Positions 1 through 8,011 of a stretch of 64,000 nucleotides of DNA are shown piece by piece. Made by a program: the position numbers and the translations under genes. Positions within the stretch are counted from its first letter, which is position 1. The number at the start of each line of letters is the position of its first letter. Under the pieces are notes generated by a model that did no database searches, was not told where the DNA came from, and was given only the letters and a program-made list of their open reading frames with translations. The stretch spans positions 868,001 to 932,000 of the forward strand of contig NZ_JALLGW010000001.1 in NCBI RefSeq assembly GCF_023074835.1, written 5' to 3'. The DNA comes from Halomarina salina. GTDB taxonomy: Archaea; Halobacteriota; Halobacteria; Halobacteriales; Haloarculaceae.

Positions 1-712
1 CGTCGCCACGTTCCGGTCGGTCGTCCGCGCCATCGCGGCCCAGCACGAACTCCACGCGACGTTCATGCCCAAGCCCATCGCCAAGATCAACGGCTCGGGG
101 ATGCACACGCACATCTCGCTGTTCACCGAGGACGGCGAGAACGCGTTCCACGACGAGACCGACGAGTTCAACCTGAGCGAGACGGCCAAGCAGTTCACCG
201 CCGGGATGCTCGAACACGCCCCCGCGCTCGCGGCCGTCGCCAACCCGACGGTCAACAGCTACAAACGGCTCGTTCCGGGCTACGAGGCACCGGTCTACAT
301 CGCGTGGTCCGACCGCAACCGCTCGGCGCTCATCCGCAAACCGGCCGCCCGCGTCCCGGCCGCCTCGCGCGTCGAGGCACGCTTCCCGGACCCGTCGTGT
401 AACCCGTACCTCGCGTTCGCGGCGCTCATCCACGCCGGTCTCGACGGCATCGAGCGCGGTCTGCAGTGTCCCGACCCGGTCCGTGAGAACATCTACGACT
501 TCGACGAGGAGAAACGCGAGGAGTACGGCATCGACACGCTCCCGACGAACCTCGGCGAGGCGGTCGACGCGCTGGAGGCCGACGAGGTCGTCATGGACGC
601 GCTCGGTGAGCACGTCACCGAGAAGTTCATCGAGGCGAAACGCCAGGAGTACGACGAGTTCCGCATCGACGTCTCCCAGTGGGAACTCGACCGGTACCTG
701 GAGACCTACTAA
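1..712 (+). CDS. glnA: Glutamine synthetase, C-terminal part (5' end outside the window)
   Basis: Ligates ammonia to glutamate using ATP in the cytoplasm; central to nitrogen assimilation. The frame is open from base 2, so the gene starts upstream and only about the last 236 codons are present. The catalytic-domain signatures are all visible: the ATP-binding stretch [14 protein letters not shown] (with the metal-ligand His), [17 protein letters not shown], the arginine-rich [10 protein letters not shown] and the acidic [15 protein letters not shown]. It ends with the usual acidic tail and a TAA. Directly after the stop begins a copy of repeat family C. Identification is secure; which GS paralog it is cannot be told from the fragment. 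Confidence 0.97.
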   Translation, partial: VATFRSVVRAIAAQHELHATFMPKPIAKINGSGMHTHISLFTEDGENAFHDETDEFNLSETAKQFTAGMLEHAPALAAVANPTVNSYKRLVPGYEAPVYIAWSDRNRSALIRKPAARVPAASRVEARFPDPSCNPYLAFAALIHAGLDGIERGLQCPDPVRENIYDFDEEKREEYGIDTLPTNLGEAVDALEADEVVMDALGEHVTEKFIEAKRQEYDEFRIDVSQWELDRYLETY

Positions 713-713
713 A

Positions 714-1090
714 CCACGTTTTTACGCCTCGGGTGCGCCTTCGGCGCACCGCTCGGCGCAAAAACCTGGACTAAAAAGGCGCTCGCTCGTTCGCTATCGC
801 TCACGGCTACGCCGTTCGCGCACCCCGAGGCGGCGAAGCCGCCTCGCTACGCTCTCTCGCTCGCGGTGCTGCTTCTCGTGTCTCGTGGTTCGATTCGCCG
901 AGCGACGCCTCCGTTTCGGGTCCAATCGGCGTTCCCTCCTCGTCGCTCCCCGTCTGTCGTATTCGACTCGGGTTCCGAAACGACGATTCGGCCGCGTCGG
1001 ACGTCGCCACTGGTCGCGTGCGCGCTCGTGGCCGTCGCTGGCGGTGATGGTCCTCTGGAAGCGTCACGACGCGCTCTCGACCTGACCCGT
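714..1090. repeat. Family C intergenic repeat, copy 1
   Basis: Non-coding stretch between glnA and the convergent BrkB gene. It holds a strong hairpin at 732-750 (GGTGCGCC, loop TTC, GGCGCACC) followed by CGCTCGGCG and an A-run, and a second perfect hairpin at 827-845 (GAGGCGGC, loop GAA, GCCGCCTC). The first hairpin and its flanks recur after the SWIM gene at 4883-4917. The rest is GC-rich with CTCGCTCG-type runs. Open frames here have no family resemblance and are treated as chance. A 3'-end or terminator role is inferred from the position right after the glnA stop. Confidence 0.6.
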
Positions 1091-1095
1091 CCCGG

Positions 1096-2409
1096 TTAGC
1101 TCCGGAACGAACGGACCCGGTCGAGCAGTTTCCCCGGTAGTCCGAGCGCCCCGAACGTGAGGCCGAGGACGACGAACACGACGTACAGACCGAGCGTCGA
1201 GAGCCAGACGACGACCATCGCGAGGATGGCCCACCCACCACTCAGCCACCAGAACGCGCCGAGGGTCATCGCCGTCCCGTAGAGGAGCACAAGGTACGGC
1301 CCCCAGCCACGGGCCTTCCCGCGGCGGGCCCGCTGGCGGACGTACCGCTTGAGGTCGGACTCCAGTTCGTCGCGGTGGACCGTCCGCTCCTCGATGCGGT
1401 CCTCGAACGAGCGCACCTCGTGGCGCAGTCGCCGGACCTCGGCTTCGAGGTCGTCCTCGGCCATCGCGCTCGGTTCTCGGTCGTCGTCCGGTGCGGTCGG
1501 GTCGTATCGGGTGGAATCTGATGTATCGTCTGCCATGAGAGAGCGGTGGGTGTCGGTCGGTCGCGATGCGTCGGTGTCGGCGTCGGTGTCGAAGTCCTCG
1601 TCGGTGCTCACCCGTCCGGCGAGGACGGAGTTCAAGACCACGCCTGTAAGCACGACGAGGCCGCCGAAGTAGAGGAACGTGAGCAACAGCAGTGCGCCCG
1701 CGAGGACGCCGTACGCTTCGTAGCCGCTGGCGTACTGGGTGTACAGTCGGAAGCCGGTCTGGAGGGCGGTCCAGCCGACGGCCGCGAACGCCGCGCCGGG
1801 GAGCGCCTCGCGGACGGTTATCTCCGTGTTCGGGAGGAAGTAGTAGAGCGGGAGGAACGTCACCGTCAGGCCGCAGAGGAGCGCGAGCGTGCCGAGCAGT
1901 CCGAGCAGGCTGTATCCACCGATTACGAGGTCGGCCGGCGAGAGCGCGATGACCGTCCCGACGGCGACGGTGAACACGATACCACCGCCGACGGCGAGGA
2001 GCGTGACGAACCCGCGTTTCAACTGCCCGACGATGCCCTCGGGCAACGGTGACCGGTACGCGATGGAGAACCCGACGTCCATCCCGCGGAACAGCTTCAG
2101 ACTGCTCCACGTCAGCGTGACGAGCGCGACGACGGACGCGCCGGCCTGTCCCTCCCCGCCGGTGACGGTGTCAACGACGGTCGCCCCGGTGTCGCCGCCG
2201 AGGTTCGACTCCGCGAGGTCGAGCACCGCGTTCTGGAACCCCTCCCCACCGACGACGTTCGCGACGACGAGTGCGAGCATCAACAGCGGGATGAGCGAGA
2301 CGAACGCGTAGTACGAGAGGCTCGCGGCGATGAAGGTGATGCGGTCCGACTGGACGCCACGAATCACCCCCCTGAGAATGTCGATGGAGCGGCGTGCGCT
2401 TCGACTCAC
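1096..2409 (-). CDS. YihY/virulence factor BrkB family membrane protein with extra C-terminal domain
   Basis: Integral membrane protein of the YihY/BrkB family; molecular role unknown. The N-terminal 270 residues hold about six hydrophobic segments starting with the conserved SLSYYAFVSLIPLL. Then comes a Ser/Asp-rich linker, a charged predicted coiled coil (roughly residues 315-365, rich in Glu, Arg and Leu) and at least two further membrane segments (WGPYLVLLYGTAMTLGAFWW and what follows). The usual family length is about 270-300, so the tail is an addition. The start is GTG at 2409, with a TATA-like element about 25 bases upstream, suggesting a leaderless transcript. The product is supported by the whole hydrophobic pattern. 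Confidence 0.88.
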   Translation of the reverse strand: MSRSARRSIDILRGVIRGVQSDRITFIAASLSYYAFVSLIPLLMLALVVANVVGGEGFQNAVLDLAESNLGGDTGATVVDTVTGGEGQAGASVVALVTLTWSSLKLFRGMDVGFSIAYRSPLPEGIVGQLKRGFVTLLAVGGGIVFTVAVGTVIALSPADLVIGGYSLLGLLGTLALLCGLTVTFLPLYYFLPNTEITVREALPGAAFAAVGWTALQTGFRLYTQYASGYEAYGVLAGALLLLTFLYFGGLVVLTGVVLNSVLAGRVSTDEDFDTDADTDASRPTDTHRSLMADDTSDSTRYDPTAPDDDREPSAMAEDDLEAEVRRLRHEVRSFEDRIEERTVHRDELESDLKRYVRQRARRGKARGWGPYLVLLYGTAMTLGAFWWLSGGWAILAMVVVWLSTLGLYVVFVVLGLTFGALGLPGKLLDRVRSFRS

Positions 2410-2431
2410 GGGGAATCGATTCGCCCGAAGA

Positions 2432-2443
2432 TTACATATAATG
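2432..2443 (-). promoter_or_regulatory. TATA box for the BrkB gene
   Basis: Reading the minus strand, TTATATGTAA lies about 25-33 bases before the GTG start. This is the spacing expected for a leaderless haloarchaeal transcript and is the best argument for choosing that GTG. Confidence 0.55.
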
Positions 2444-2460
2444 AGGGGGAAGCGGCGGTC

Positions 2461-3573
2461 TCACTCCGACGATTCCTCCACCGCTGCGTCGCGAATCGCC
2501 GTCACGTCGGCGTCGGTCTTGAACGTCGTCCCACCGTAGTGGCTCCGCGAGGCGTCGTGGCCGGCGTCGCGGAGGCGGCCGACGAACTCGTCCATCCCGA
2601 TGGCGGAGACGCCCCACTGCTTCGAGAGTCGGTGCTGGTCGTAGTGGGTCGGTTCGTCGAGTTCGCCCGCGAGTCGGTCGCAGAGCCGTTCGGCGCGTTT
2701 CCGCTCGCCCATCTCGTCGGTGACGTGGCCGGCGACCCGCTCGACGAACGCCGGCTCGTGTGTCCGCGCGAGCCACAGCGGGCCGACGGTACGGGTCGAG
2801 GTCCCGCAGTTCGGACAGTCGCCGATGGGGTCGGCGAGGTAGCCGCGTTCGTGCTCGCGGTAGCCACACTCGAAGCAGTGGTAGACGTAGCCCAGGTCCT
2901 CCAGCGTCCGGTTGGCGTCGGTCGCGCGCTGGTCGAGCCGGAGGTACGTCCGCACGTAGTGGCGCGTCGCGTGGCTGAACACCGGCGTGACGCCCACGTC
3001 GTAGCGTGCGGCGGTCCGGGCGAGTGCGGAGAGGAGGACACGCATTCCCACCTCGGCGTGGTAGTCGGTGTTGACCGGGACGGCCCCGTACTTGCGGAGG
3101 CCGCTCTCGAAGTGCGCGCCACAGAGTGGCGCGGTGTCCGTCGCGGTGACACAGAGGAGGTCGCGGGCGCTGTTGAACGCGGCGTCGGCGAACGGGACGG
3201 GCGTCCCGAACGGGTCGAGGTCGACCACGTCGTGCCACGTCTCGTGCATCAGGGCGTTGGCGTTGCGGTGGACCGCGTCGCCCGCGAGGTCGTTGCGTGC
3301 GAGGTTCTCGCTGGCGAGGTCGACCGCCTCGGGGTCGGTGTCGCTGCACGTCACGTCCCAGCCCTCGCTGGCCGCGCGGACGCCGCGGATTCCGCTGGCG
3401 GCCGTCGCGTCGAGGTACGACCCGACGCCGTGGTCCTCGCAGTGGGCGCGCAAGACGGCGACGGTGAGGTCCCGGTTCAACTCCTGGTCGGGGTTGAAGA
3501 ACACGCCGTCGCCGCGCCCCGCGTCGGCCTGTTCGGGCACCTCGACCGTCACGTTCCCCTCTCGGACGTCCAT
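2461..3573 (-). CDS. trm1: tRNA (guanine(26)-N(2))-dimethyltransferase Trm1
   Basis: Uses S-adenosylmethionine to dimethylate G26 in tRNA. The 370-residue protein opens with [12 protein letters not shown], the usual archaeal Trm1 start, so the ATG at 3573 is preferred over longer in-frame extensions up to 3693. Visible motifs: [14 protein letters not shown], the SAM site [11 protein letters not shown], the catalytic-type [11 protein letters not shown], and a C-terminal zinc motif CFECGYRE...CPNCG. It is divergent from the isochorismatase-family gene, with about 150 bases between. Length and motif order fit the family well. Confidence 0.95.
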   Translation of the reverse strand: MDVREGNVTVEVPEQADAGRGDGVFFNPDQELNRDLTVAVLRAHCEDHGVGSYLDATAASGIRGVRAASEGWDVTCSDTDPEAVDLASENLARNDLAGDAVHRNANALMHETWHDVVDLDPFGTPVPFADAAFNSARDLLCVTATDTAPLCGAHFESGLRKYGAVPVNTDYHAEVGMRVLLSALARTAARYDVGVTPVFSHATRHYVRTYLRLDQRATDANRTLEDLGYVYHCFECGYREHERGYLADPIGDCPNCGTSTRTVGPLWLARTHEPAFVERVAGHVTDEMGERKRAERLCDRLAGELDEPTHYDQHRLSKQWGVSAIGMDEFVGRLRDAGHDASRSHYGGTTFKTDADVTAIRDAAVEESSE

Positions 3574-3725
3574 ACCCGGAGTCGCGGGGCCGACGCGAAA
3601 AGCGGCCCGCATCGTGTCGCGTTCCTCGCCCGTGACTCGCGCTTCGTTCGCCTGTTCCGTCGTTCCGCTGGCGGCGTCCGTCCCGTATGCCAACGCGTAT
3701 CCCCACAGGAGGAGTATTCGCGAGC

Positions 3726-4289
3726 ATGAGCAATCCCGTCCTCGTCCTCGTCGACATGCAGCGCGGCTTCGACGACTCCGTCTGGGGCGAGCGCAACAAC
3801 CCGGACCTCGAATCGACCGTCGGCGACCTCCTGACGCGCTGGCGAGGGGCCGAGTGGCCCGTCGTCCACCTCCAGCACGCCTCGACCGAACGGAACTCGC
3901 CGCTCCGCTCCGACCGGGAGGGGTTCGAGTTCAAACCCGTCGCCGAACCGCAGGACGACGAACCGGTGTTCGTGAAGTCGGTCAACGGCCCGTTCGTCGA
4001 CACCGACCTCAACGACTGGCTCCGCGAGCGTGGGTACGAGTCGCTCGTCGTCTGTGGGCTGACGACCGAGCACTGCGTCTCCACGACGGCCCGGATGGCC
4101 GAGAACCGGGGCTACGAGGTGACCGTCCTCGCCGACGCGACGGCGACGTTCGACCGTCCCGGCCACGACGGCACGTCGCTCTCGGCCGAGGAGAACCACC
4201 GCTTCGCGCTCGCACACCTCGCGGGCGAGTTCGCCACCATCGCCGAGAGCGCCGACATCGAGGTGCCCGAACGCCGCCCCTCGCCGTAG
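3726..4289 (+). CDS. Isochorismatase-family cysteine hydrolase
   Basis: Cytoplasmic hydrolase of the isochorismatase/nicotinamidase superfamily; the substrate cannot be read from the sequence. The 187-residue protein shows the catalytic triad: Asp10 in VLVDMQRGF, Lys84 in FVKSVNGPF and Cys117 in [13 protein letters not shown]. The ATG at 3726 starts the conserved [11 protein letters not shown] strand and follows a Shine-Dalgarno-like AGGAGG, so longer versions are not favoured. Nicotinamidase or a detoxifying amidase are both possible. A family A repeat begins 24 bases after the stop. Confidence 0.9.
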   Translation: MSNPVLVLVDMQRGFDDSVWGERNNPDLESTVGDLLTRWRGAEWPVVHLQHASTERNSPLRSDREGFEFKPVAEPQDDEPVFVKSVNGPFVDTDLNDWLRERGYESLVVCGLTTEHCVSTTARMAENRGYEVTVLADATATFDRPGHDGTSLSAEENHRFALAHLAGEFATIAESADIEVPERRPSP

Positions 4290-4312
4290 GGCCGACGACC
4301 GAACAATCACTC

Positions 4313-4430
4313 GGGTGGAACTGAAAGGGGCCGCCCTCACGTGAGACGAGACGATGCAAGCACCACAGTGAGCGAAGCGAACGAGGAGCGCAGCGAGTCG
4401 CAGTCCACGAGATGGCGGGGGCTTTCGAGG
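4313..4430 (+). repeat. Family A structured repeat, copy 1
   Basis: Conserved left end GGGTGGAACTGAAAGGGGC (4313-4331) and right end GGGGCTTTCGAGG (4418-4430) flank a core with GATGCAAGCACC and GAGCGCAGCGAG. The arms just inside the ends are only imperfectly complementary. The same ends and core recur at 57970-58144 and 58171-58291, with degenerate copies at 32130-32280 and 38089-38206. It sits between the hydrolase gene and the SWIM gene and is treated as non-coding. Confidence 0.7.
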
Positions 4431-4516
4431 TCACGATACTCTCTCACGTTTCTTCACGCTATACTCTGACTTCTAGGACCGAACCTGTTTTGCGAGATGG
4501 GCGTCAAGCGAGGGCC

Positions 4517-4864
4517 GTGACGGCGGTAGACGACTGGCAGACCGCCCTCGCCGACGCGGGGGAACTCGACGCGACCACCACCCAGCAACTGCTCAAGGCC
4601 CACGGGTCCCGTGCCAGTCGCGCCATCGAGGCCGTCGCCGAGGGACGAGTCAAGCAGTACCGCGACTTCACCGTCGTCGTCGGCCACCGCGAGGAGTACG
4701 TCGTCGAGGGTCGGGGCTGTCCCTGCGAGGACGCCCGGTACAACCTCGACGCCGAGGACCCCACCGACCTCTGCTGGCACGTCCTCGCCGCCGAGATCGC
4801 CACCCGTATCGACGCCGTCGACCACCACGACATGTGGTACTCCGAAGTTCGAGAGTTCCTGTAA
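4517..4864 (+). CDS. SWIM zinc finger domain protein
   Basis: Small protein of about 115 residues with a clear SWIM-type zinc motif: CPCEDARYN followed about 17 residues later by DLCWHVLA (CxC...CxH). SWIM domains bind DNA or proteins; the partner is unknown. The GTG at 4517 is chosen because it gives a compact protein beginning VTAVDDWQTAL. A longer in-frame version from 4412 would overlap the conserved right end of the family A repeat and is less likely. A family C repeat starts 18 bases after the stop. Start uncertain, domain firm. Confidence 0.78.
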   Translation: MTAVDDWQTALADAGELDATTTQQLLKAHGSRASRAIEAVAEGRVKQYRDFTVVVGHREEYVVEGRGCPCEDARYNLDAEDPTDLCWHVLAAEIATRIDAVDHHDMWYSEVREFL

Positions 4865-4882
4865 CGCGACCGTTTCCGGACT

Positions 4883-5100
4883 CGGGTGCGCCGCTGGCGC
4901 ACCGCTCGGCGGAAAAACGCCCTAGAACGCGACGCGTTCTGGTGTGCGCGTCAGAGCGAAGCTCTGACGAACGTCGATGAAAGAAGCCACTCCTCACTCG
5001 CTGTCGCTCGTTCGGGCTGGAGAACTGCACTCGTTCGCTTCGCCCACGCACGCGGACGCTCTGTCCTGGCGAGAGGTCCGGCTCCTCCAGAAAACATTGA
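4883..5100. repeat. Family C intergenic repeat, copy 2
   Basis: Begins 18 bases after the SWIM stop. The hairpin GGTGCGCC-GCT-GGCGCACC (4885-4903) and its continuation CGCTCGGCG plus an A-run match copy 1 after glnA. Two more perfect three-base-loop hairpins follow: AGAACGC-GAC-GCGTTCT (4924-4940) and CGTCAGAGC-GAA-GCTCTGACG (4949-4969). No convincing gene overlaps. Confidence 0.6.
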
Positions 5101-5126
5101 AGCGTGTCGCGCGGTAACACGCGAGT

Positions 5127-5255
5127 ATGTGCCACCATATCGGCGACTTCGAACTGGAAGAACTGAGCGCGAGCGAGAAACGCGAGGTCGCGGAGGAACA
5201 CAGCGACGAGGAACTCGCCGACCTCGGCGTGAGTCGCGACGAACTGCTGGCGTAA
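5127..5255 (+). CDS. Small acidic protein, 42 residues
   Basis: ATG at 5127 to TAA at 5255 encodes a short, highly charged protein beginning MCHHIGDFELEELSASEKRE and ending in LGVSRDELLA. The composition (Glu, Asp and few codon oddities) is that of a haloarchaeal protein rather than random GC-rich DNA, and it fills the gap before the convergent hisH. The Cys-His-His start could bind metal, but that is a guess. Function unknown; such small proteins are common in haloarchaea. Confidence 0.62.
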   Translation: MCHHIGDFELEELSASEKREVAEEHSDEELADLGVSRDELLA

Positions 5256-5328
5256 GTCGGCGCTCGGTTTCACACCGTATCGATTCTTCGACCGGCCAGC
5301 GCCGTCGAGCCGCGCTACTCGGTCCTCG

Positions 5329-5970
5329 TTACTCCGTGCAGATATCGACGAAGTTCCGCAGGATACGGAGCCCCGTCTCGCCCGACTTCTCGGGGTGGAA
5401 CTGCGTGCCGAAGACGGTCCCCGCGTCGTCGGCGACGATGGCGGGGAACGGGTCGGGGTAGTCGGCGGTGGCGACGGTGGCGTCGTCGTCGTCGGGAACG
5501 GCGTAGTACGAGTGGACGAAGTAGGCGTACTGCCCGTTTACGCCCTCCACGAGCGGGTGGTCGCGGGTGACCGACAGGTCGTTCCAGCCCATGTGCGGGA
5601 CCTTCAGGTCGCCGGTGAACCGGCGGTTGGTACCCGGAATCAGGTCGAGTCCCTCGACATCTCCCTCTCCAGCGTGAGCGGCCTCCTCGCTGGTGGTGAG
5701 GAGCATCTGCATCCCCAGACAGATGCCGAACAGGGGCGTCCCCTCGGCGGCGGCGTCGGCGAGGGCGTCGCGGAACGGCCCGGCGTTCTCCATCCCTTCG
5801 CTGAACGCGCCGACGCCGGGGAGGACGACGCCGTCGGCCCGGTCGATGGCCCCCGCGTCGGCGGTCACCTCGACGGCCGCCCCGGCACGTTCGAGGCCGC
5901 GCGTCACGCTCCTCAGGTTGCCGAGACCGTAGTCGACGACGACCACTTCCGCACCGACCTGCGTGCTCAT
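5329..5970 (-). CDS. hisH: Imidazole glycerol phosphate synthase subunit HisH
   Basis: Glutaminase half of the HisF-HisH enzyme in histidine biosynthesis; releases ammonia from glutamine for the HisF reaction. 213 residues. The class I amidotransferase triad is visible: Cys84 in GICLGMQML, and His and Glu in GTQFHPEKSGETG near residue 195. The family signatures DYGLGNLRSV and LPGVGAFSEGM are also present. Start at the ATG giving MSTQVGAEVVVVDYG. It stands alone here; hisI lies 44 kb away in this window. It is divergent from the phosphonate transporter, sharing a 145-base intergenic region. Confidence 0.97.
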   Translation of the reverse strand: MSTQVGAEVVVVDYGLGNLRSVTRGLERAGAAVEVTADAGAIDRADGVVLPGVGAFSEGMENAGPFRDALADAAAEGTPLFGICLGMQMLLTTSEEAAHAGEGDVEGLDLIPGTNRRFTGDLKVPHMGWNDLSVTRDHPLVEGVNGQYAYFVHSYYAVPDDDDATVATADYPDPFPAIVADDAGTVFGTQFHPEKSGETGLRILRNFVDICTE

Positions 5971-6027
5971 ACGATTCGCTCGACGGGCCGACGCAAGGTG
6001 TTTTCCCTCGCAAACGTCCAGTTATCG

Positions 6028-6040
6028 TCTATATATTACT
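6028..6040 (+). promoter_or_regulatory. Putative TATA box for the phnD operon
   Basis: TCTATATATTACT stands out in a GC-rich setting between the divergent hisH and phnD genes. Transcription would start near 6065, giving a leader of about 50 bases before phnD. The remaining AT-rich bases up to the ATG could hold a regulator site, but no clear inverted repeat is seen. Confidence 0.5.
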
Positions 6041-6115
6041 ATGGAACACTGATGCAAATCAGGGTGAAATAGAAACATTTAGACGTGTCCTCAAGGATGT
6101 CCATATGTTCACACG

Positions 6116-7165
6116 ATGTCCAACCGACGTGAATTTCTGAAAACCGCGGGTGCGGCAGGCGTAGCAGGTGTCCTCGCTGGCTGTCTCGGTGGCGGCGGCG
6201 GAGACACGGAGGAACCGGACACCTCCGGGGGAGAGGGGTCGGAGACGACGGACGGGGGTACTGGGAACACCTCCACCGAGGGGACGACACAGGAGCAGAC
6301 GTCGGAGGGCGAACAGTACATGGACGGGACGCTGAACTTCATCATGTCCCCGTCCGAGCCGCAGGAGCAGATGATGCAGCAGTACAAGCCGGTTCGCGAG
6401 TACCTCTCGGAGGAACTCTCGGTTCCGGCCAAGCTGCGCTACGGGAACAACTACAGCGCGGTCATGTCCGCGCTCGGGTCGGGGACGGCCGACGTCGCCG
6501 AGATGGGTCCGTTCGCGGCTGCGCTCGGCGTGCGCGCCGAGAAGGTCAACATCACCCTCCAGCGCAAGGGCTACGGCTCGTTCACGTACGTCAGCACGCT
6601 GACGACGACGGCCGACTCCGACATCAGTTCCGTCGAGGACCTGAGCGGGAAGACCATCGCGTTCGCGGACCGACTCTCCGCGAGCGGTGCGCTGTTCCCG
6701 CTGTACATGCTGTCGAACGCGGGCGTCGAGATCGGAGAACTGCCACAGAGCGACGTCGGTGCCGACTTCACCGCGCAGTTCGCTGGCGGCCACGACAAGG
6801 CGCTCGCCGCCGTCGAGAACGGTCAGGCCGACGTCTGTGGTGTCGGTCAGTTCATCACGCTCAACGAAAACCGCGAGCTGAGTGAGGGCCTCAAGTACAT
6901 CAAGAAGTACGAGGGCATCCCGCGCGCGCCCATCTGTGTCAGCCCCGAACTGCCACAGGAGCAGCAGGACGCCGTCACGCAGGCCCTGCTGAACGCACCC
7001 GAGTCGATGTACCTGGGTGCGGACGGCGAAGCCGACGGCGACGACGACGAGAACCCGGACGACCTCTGGTTCTCCGACGTCCGCGAGGCGGACCAGGAGA
7101 CCTACAAACCGGTCATCGACGTGGCGAAGGAGCTCGGCATCGACATCGGCTTCCTCGAAGGCTAA
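6116..7165 (+). CDS. phnD: Phosphate/phosphonate ABC transporter substrate-binding lipoprotein (PhnD family)
   Basis: Captures phosphonate or a related oxyanion outside the membrane and delivers it to PhnE. 349 residues. The start MSNRREFLKTAGAAG carries a twin-arginine motif and a lipobox LAGC at about residue 22, so it is probably a Tat-exported lipoprotein, as usual in haloarchaea. A Gly/Thr/Glu-rich linker follows (to about residue 70). The body matches PhnD: MSPSEPQEQMMQQYKPVREYL, GSGTADVAEMGPFA and a C-terminal helix with FSDVREADQETYKPV. First gene of phnD-phnC-phnE. The true ligand is not settled by sequence. Confidence 0.9.
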   Translation: MSNRREFLKTAGAAGVAGVLAGCLGGGGGDTEEPDTSGGEGSETTDGGTGNTSTEGTTQEQTSEGEQYMDGTLNFIMSPSEPQEQMMQQYKPVREYLSEELSVPAKLRYGNNYSAVMSALGSGTADVAEMGPFAAALGVRAEKVNITLQRKGYGSFTYVSTLTTTADSDISSVEDLSGKTIAFADRLSASGALFPLYMLSNAGVEIGELPQSDVGADFTAQFAGGHDKALAAVENGQADVCGVGQFITLNENRELSEGLKYIKKYEGIPRAPICVSPELPQEQQDAVTQALLNAPESMYLGADGEADGDDDENPDDLWFSDVREADQETYKPVIDVAKELGIDIGFLEG

Positions 7166-7228
7166 CGCCTCCGTCTCCGACCGTCGGTATTCGTCACGCC
7201 TATCAAACACGATTCGTTACCATATCCA

Positions 7229-8011
7229 ATGCCAGCAGTATCACTAGAGAACGTTACAAAAGTCTACGGGGAGGATACCGTGGCACTCGACGACATCTCG
7301 GTCCACGTCCCGGAGGGGGAGTTCGTCGTGGTGCTCGGTCCGTCCGGGGCGGGGAAGTCGACGCTGCTCCGCGTTCTCAACGGTCTCACCCAGCCCACGG
7401 AGGGGGAGGTGCTCATCGGAGACCGACCCGTCGGGGGCGCTCGGAGCGAGGTGGGGATGGTGTTCCAGATGCACTACCTCATCGAGAGCATGACCGCGTA
7501 CCGGAACGCCCTGACCGGTGCGCTCGGCCGAACCGGCTACGTTCGCAGTCTCGTCTCGGCGTACGCGACGGAAGACAAGAAAGCCGCACTCGAAGCGCTC
7601 GACACCGTCGGTCTCCTCTCGGAGGCTCGCCAACGCGCCGGGTCGATGTCCGGCGGGCAGAAACAGCGTGTCGGTATCGCTCGCGCACTCGTCCAGAACC
7701 CCAACCTGTTGCTCGCAGACGAACCCGTCGCGAGCCTCGACCCGAAGGCCGCCAGCGACGTGATGCGGTACATGAAGAGTGCCGCGAAGGAGCGCGAACT
7801 GACGACCATCGCCAGTCTCCACCAGGTGAACCTCGCCCGCGAGTTCGGCGACCGGTTCATCGGCGTCCGCGACGGGAGTGTCGTCTTCGACGGCACCCGT
7901 GAGGACCTCACGATGGACGCCGTCGACGAGATCTACTACGGCGACGGCGGCGACCAACCCCCCGAAGCTCTCGCCAACGAGATCGAAGACGAAGAGGAGA
8001 TCACCCAATGA
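7229..8011 (+). CDS. phnC: Phosphonate ABC transporter ATP-binding protein PhnC
   Basis: ATPase of the PhnCDE importer, at the inner face of the membrane. 260 residues. Walker A GPSGAGKST, Q-loop VFQMHYLI, signature MSGGQKQRVGIARAL, Walker B LLLADEPVASLDP and the switch His in ASLHQVN are all intact. It lies 63 bases after phnD and its last codons overlap the phnE start by four bases (ATGA), so PhnC and PhnE are translationally coupled. Confidence 0.95.
   Translation: MPAVSLENVTKVYGEDTVALDDISVHVPEGEFVVVLGPSGAGKSTLLRVLNGLTQPTEGEVLIGDRPVGGARSEVGMVFQMHYLIESMTAYRNALTGALGRTGYVRSLVSAYATEDKKAALEALDTVGLLSEARQRAGSMSGGQKQRVGIARALVQNPNLLLADEPVASLDPKAASDVMRYMKSAAKERELTTIASLHQVNLAREFGDRFIGVRDGSVVFDGTREDLTMDAVDEIYYGDGGDQPPEALANEIEDEEEITQ

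Noticed and set aside
807-1241. Minus-strand frame spanning the repeat after glnA and the end of the BrkB gene
   Set aside because: Arg/Ser-rich, crosses repeat DNA and overlaps a firm gene in another frame.
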